DNA from: Paratissierella segnis
GTDB taxonomy: Bacteria; Bacillota; Clostridia; Tissierellales; Tissierellaceae
Assembly (NCBI RefSeq): GCF_014385195.1
Contig: NZ_JACRTG010000020.1
Coordinates: forward strand, 1 to 64,000
DNA length: 64,000 nucleotides
Reading direction: 5' to 3'
The position numbers were made by a program, and so were the translations under genes. The notes beneath the pieces are model-generated. The model had not been told where the DNA came from, ran no database searches, and saw nothing but the letters and a program-made list of their open reading frames with translations. Shown in pieces: positions 61,815 to 64,000 of this stretch. Numbering within the stretch: position 1 is the first letter of the stretch; every line of letters starts with the position of its first letter.

Positions 61815-62765
61815 TTAAATTACTTTTATACAAAATTCAGGACATGTTGTTGCACAATATCCGCATAAAATACAATTCTCATTTGGCACAGCATGATTAT
61901 CTATTAGTGTTATGCCATGCTGCTTACATCTTTTAACGCATTTTCCACACCCTATACAATAATCGGCAACTATTAACTTCCTGTTTTTATTCTTTAGCTT
62001 CATTTTTATATCATTTGGTATATACCCATTTTCAATCAAGCTAATATTTGCATCTATCTCATCTGTTGATTGTAATCCTACTGCAATAGAATGCAGATAG
62101 GGAATTTCTTTTACAAATTTGAAGGCTTCTTCAGCGTTTTTAATTAAATGACCTCCGCCCAAAGGTTTCATCCCATAGATGCCCTTTCCCAAGGCATTCA
62201 GTTCTTCTACATTTTTTAACATTTCATCTATAGTTCCATCCAGTATTCCAATACCGTATTTGTTTATTATCGGATGGACAATCTCAATTTCATCATACGC
62301 TTTTGCACCACGAACACCGGCAATCTTATGTGTAGATATACCGAAGCTTCTAATCTTACCTCTTTCTTTAGCCTTTAAAAAATATTCAATTGCTTCATAA
62401 TGTCCCTTAATAGTATAAATGCTTTCCTGTTCATGTAGTAAAAATATATCTATATAATCCGTCCCTATCTCTTTTAGGGCTAGTTCCAGACTTTTCTCAG
62501 CCATTTCCTTGGTATATGCATATGTCTTTGTGGCTATTACATATTCTTCTCTATTTATGCCTTTTAAAGCCTCTCTTATATAATTGTAGTTTTCATATAT
62601 TTCTGCAGTGTCCAAAAAATTTATACCTTTATCAAAGGCATAATCAATAAGATATGCTCCTTCTTTAACAGACAGATTTGCTTGAAATGGAGTCATTGTC
62701 AAAGAACCAAAGCATAATCTTGATACTTCAATTTGACTTTTCCCTAGTTTTACCTTTTCCAACAT
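61815..62765 (-). CDS. aldo/keto reductase with C-terminal 4Fe-4S ferredoxin domain
   Basis: 316 residues. An AKR barrel (about 1-255) with FLDTAEIYENY (Asp, Tyr catalytic region, about 49-59), DIFLLHEQE (about 107-115) and KPLGGGHL, then a two-cluster ferredoxin with CIGCGKCVKRC (about 271) and CILCGYCATTC (about 299). This fusion is common in anaerobic Clostridia; the substrate is unknown. The ATG at 62765 follows GGAAG. The region between ireB and ruvX is an unusual place for it, so it may be an insertion into the alaS-ireB-ruvX cluster. Confidence 0.9.
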   Translation of the reverse strand: MLEKVKLGKSQIEVSRLCFGSLTMTPFQANLSVKEGAYLIDYAFDKGINFLDTAEIYENYNYIREALKGINREEYVIATKTYAYTKEMAEKSLELALKEIGTDYIDIFLLHEQESIYTIKGHYEAIEYFLKAKERGKIRSFGISTHKIAGVRGAKAYDEIEIVHPIINKYGIGILDGTIDEMLKNVEELNALGKGIYGMKPLGGGHLIKNAEEAFKFVKEIPYLHSIAVGLQSTDEIDANISLIENGYIPNDIKMKLKNKNRKLIVADYCIGCGKCVKRCKQHGITLIDNHAVPNENCILCGYCATTCPEFCIKVI

Positions 62766-62798
62766 GACACTTCCTAAATTCCTTAAATTAAATAATAA

Positions 62799-62830
62799 GA
62801 TGGATAGTATAAAGAAATACACCATCCATC
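62799..62830 (-). terminator. terminator after ireB
   Basis: Stem GATGGAT...ATCCATC with an extended imperfect upper part and a T-rich tail on the minus strand. Confidence 0.55.
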
Positions 62831-62836
62831 CTAAGA

Positions 62837-63103
62837 TTATTTTTCTTTACTTTCATTTAAATATGATCTTAATATATCTTCCAATAATTCATCTCGTTCT
62901 ATCTTTCTTATTAAAGATCTCGCATTTTGATGACTGGTTATATATGTAGGATCTCCGGATAAAATATAACCGATTATTTGATCTATTGGGTTATATCCCT
63001 TTTCTTCCAACGCTTTATATACTGACATTAGGATCTCCCTTGGATCTGTTTGATTGTCTCTTGGTGGTTCAAACTTCATTGTTTCATCAAAATTATTGTT
63101 CAT
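62837..63103 (-). CDS. ireB: IreB family regulatory phosphoprotein
   Basis: 88 residues, the usual length. ETMKFEPPRDNQTDPREIL (about 6-24) holds the threonine patch phosphorylated by IreK/PrkC in Enterococcus, followed by VYKALEEKGYNPIDQIIGYI and DPTYITSHQNAR. The ATG at 63103 follows GGGGTG. Located next to alaS and ruvX, as in other Firmicutes. Confidence 0.95.
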   Translation of the reverse strand: MNNNFDETMKFEPPRDNQTDPREILMSVYKALEEKGYNPIDQIIGYILSGDPTYITSHQNARSLIRKIERDELLEDILRSYLNESKEK

Positions 63104-63140
63104 AAACAACACCCCTGTATCTATTATAACAAATCCGTTC

Positions 63141-63198
63141 ATAATTCACAACTTAATTCAATTTCAGTTCACAATTCACAGTTCACAATTGAAAAGAT
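63141..63198. repeat. dispersed TTCACAATTCACAATTG repeat, copy 4
   Basis: AATTCACAACTTAATTCAATTTC, then GTTCACAATTCACAGTTCACAATTGAAAAGATAAG split in units. It sits in the alaS-ireB gap. Confidence 0.65.
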
Positions 63199-63287
63199 AA
63201 GATTCTTCCGTCATTAATTTACCCTAAGAATAAATTTTGATTGAACTTTAATGCATGTTGATTGATTTTACTGCTATACCTTACCTC

Positions 63288-64000
63288 TTAATTATTCATT
63301 TGTTTTTCTATCAATCCTTCTACTATTAATAAAGACTCATCTACTTTGGATATATCCTTCCCTCCTGCTTGTGCCATATCCGCTCTCCCACCACCATTTC
63401 CACCGGATACTTTCGCTATTTCCTTAATGATATTACCCGCTAGGATACCTTTTTTATTGATATCCTTAGTAACCATCACAACATAAGATATTTTATCATT
63501 TAATACCGATGCTAAAACCACAACACCGGAACCTAACCTATTTCTAATTTCATCACCTAGGTTTCTCAAACTATTCATATCCATATCCTTTAGTTTATAA
63601 ACAATATATTGTATATCCTTAACTTCCTTTTTACTATCAATGATTTCATCAGCTATATTGGATGATAATTTCCCTTTCAGCTTTTCAATCTCTTTATCCC
63701 TTTCCTTAATGTCTTCAACAATTTGTGTTGCCTTTTCAATTATATTGGTATTATTTGTTTTTAAAATATTGCTTAATTCATCTAATTCTCTTTCTATCGA
63801 ATTTAGAAAATTTAAAACCGATAATCCTGTAATAGCTTCAATCCTTCTAAATCCAGAGGCTATACTGGTCTCTGAAATTATCTTAAACAATCCAATATTG
63901 GATGTATTCACAACATGAGTTCCTCCACATAGCTCTTGAGAGTAGTTCCCCATTTTTACTATTCTGACATCATTTTTATACTTTTCTTCAAATAAACCTA
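63288..64000 (-). CDS. alaS: alanine--tRNA ligase, C-terminal part (runs off the window)
   Basis: About 236 residues visible of roughly 880. The editing-domain zinc motif ELCGGTH is present, then SGFRRIEAITG, a coiled coil (about 60-120 of the visible part) and the C-terminal DHHA1 domain ending with SGGNGGGRADMAQAGGKD. The reading frame is open to the window edge, so the start and aminoacylation domain lie beyond 64000. Confidence 0.95.
   Translation of the reverse strand, partial: GLFEEKYKNDVRIVKMGNYSQELCGGTHVVNTSNIGLFKIISETSIASGFRRIEAITGLSVLNFLNSIERELDELSNILKTNNTNIIEKATQIVEDIKERDKEIEKLKGKLSSNIADEIIDSKKEVKDIQYIVYKLKDMDMNSLRNLGDEIRNRLGSGVVVLASVLNDKISYVVMVTKDINKKGILAGNIIKEIAKVSGGNGGGRADMAQAGGKDISKVDESLLIVEGLIEKQMNN

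Overview
The window is a stretch of chromosome from a low-GC, anaerobic, endospore-forming Firmicute of the class Clostridia. This is inferred from strong AT richness, TTG/GTG/ATG starts behind GGAGG-type ribosome sites, spo0A, spoIIM, spoIVB, the complete spoIIIA operon and sigK, and a typical clostridial gene order (spoIIM-xerD-punA-pdp-dacF; spo0A-spoIVB-recN-tlyA-ispA-xseBA-nusB; mltG, rnj, fur, ruvX, ireB, alaS). I cannot name the species. Nearly every gene is on the minus strand, so each operon reads from right to left.

Layout of the chromosomal part: 1-6.5 kb holds a site-2 protease, dacF, pdp, punA, a XerD-like recombinase, spoIIM and a NUDIX hydrolase. 21.5-32.6 kb holds spo0A, spoIVB, recN, tlyA, oapA, the OLE RNA, ispA, xseB, xseA, a TsaD paralogue, nusB and an Asp23 protein. 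32-37 kb is spoIIIAH to spoIIIAA, then a CD1247-like protein and efp. 38.3-51 kb is a complete type IV pilus operon (pilB, T, C, A, D, M, N, a pilO-LysM fusion, an SLH repeat protein and minor pilins). 51.2-64 kb holds a YhcN lipoprotein, an intact sigK, a PBP, a frameshifted udk, a U32 protein, an O-methyltransferase, mltG, a QueT-like transporter, RNase J, Fur, DUF1292, ruvX, an aldo/keto reductase, ireB and the 3' part of alaS.

The unusual region is 6.64-21.6 kb. A mobile element of about 14.9 kb is integrated in the 3' end of spo0A. The last 128 bp of spo0A occur twice. The copy at 6529-6656 is the displaced original end and still has its terminator. The copy at 21475-21602 is supplied by the element and completes a full-length Spo0A. 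The two copies are about 82% identical, almost all differences inside the protein are silent or conservative, and they share an exact 13-bp core (6644-6656 and 21590-21602). The element encodes a tyrosine integrase directly downstream of spo0A, two HTH regulators, a primase, scaffold, capsid, small and large terminase, holin, portal, a connector-like protein and an Ig-domain protein. It has no tail genes, no prohead protease and no lysin. This is the profile of a capsid-forming phage satellite rather than a complete prophage. It also carries a 1.2-kb non-coding array of GTAA-N9-TTAC dyads (five of them at 125-127 bp spacing), a duplicated small zinc-finger gene, and a 760-bp AT-rich gap with 11-bp TTACA iterons.

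How it fits together: the chromosomal genes around the element govern entry into and progress through sporulation (Spo0A, SpoIIM, the SpoIIIA channel, SpoIVB, SigK). The element sits in the master regulator without breaking it, but it removes the native spo0A terminator and puts its integrase next in line on the same strand. That makes a link between spo0A transcription and integrase expression worth testing.
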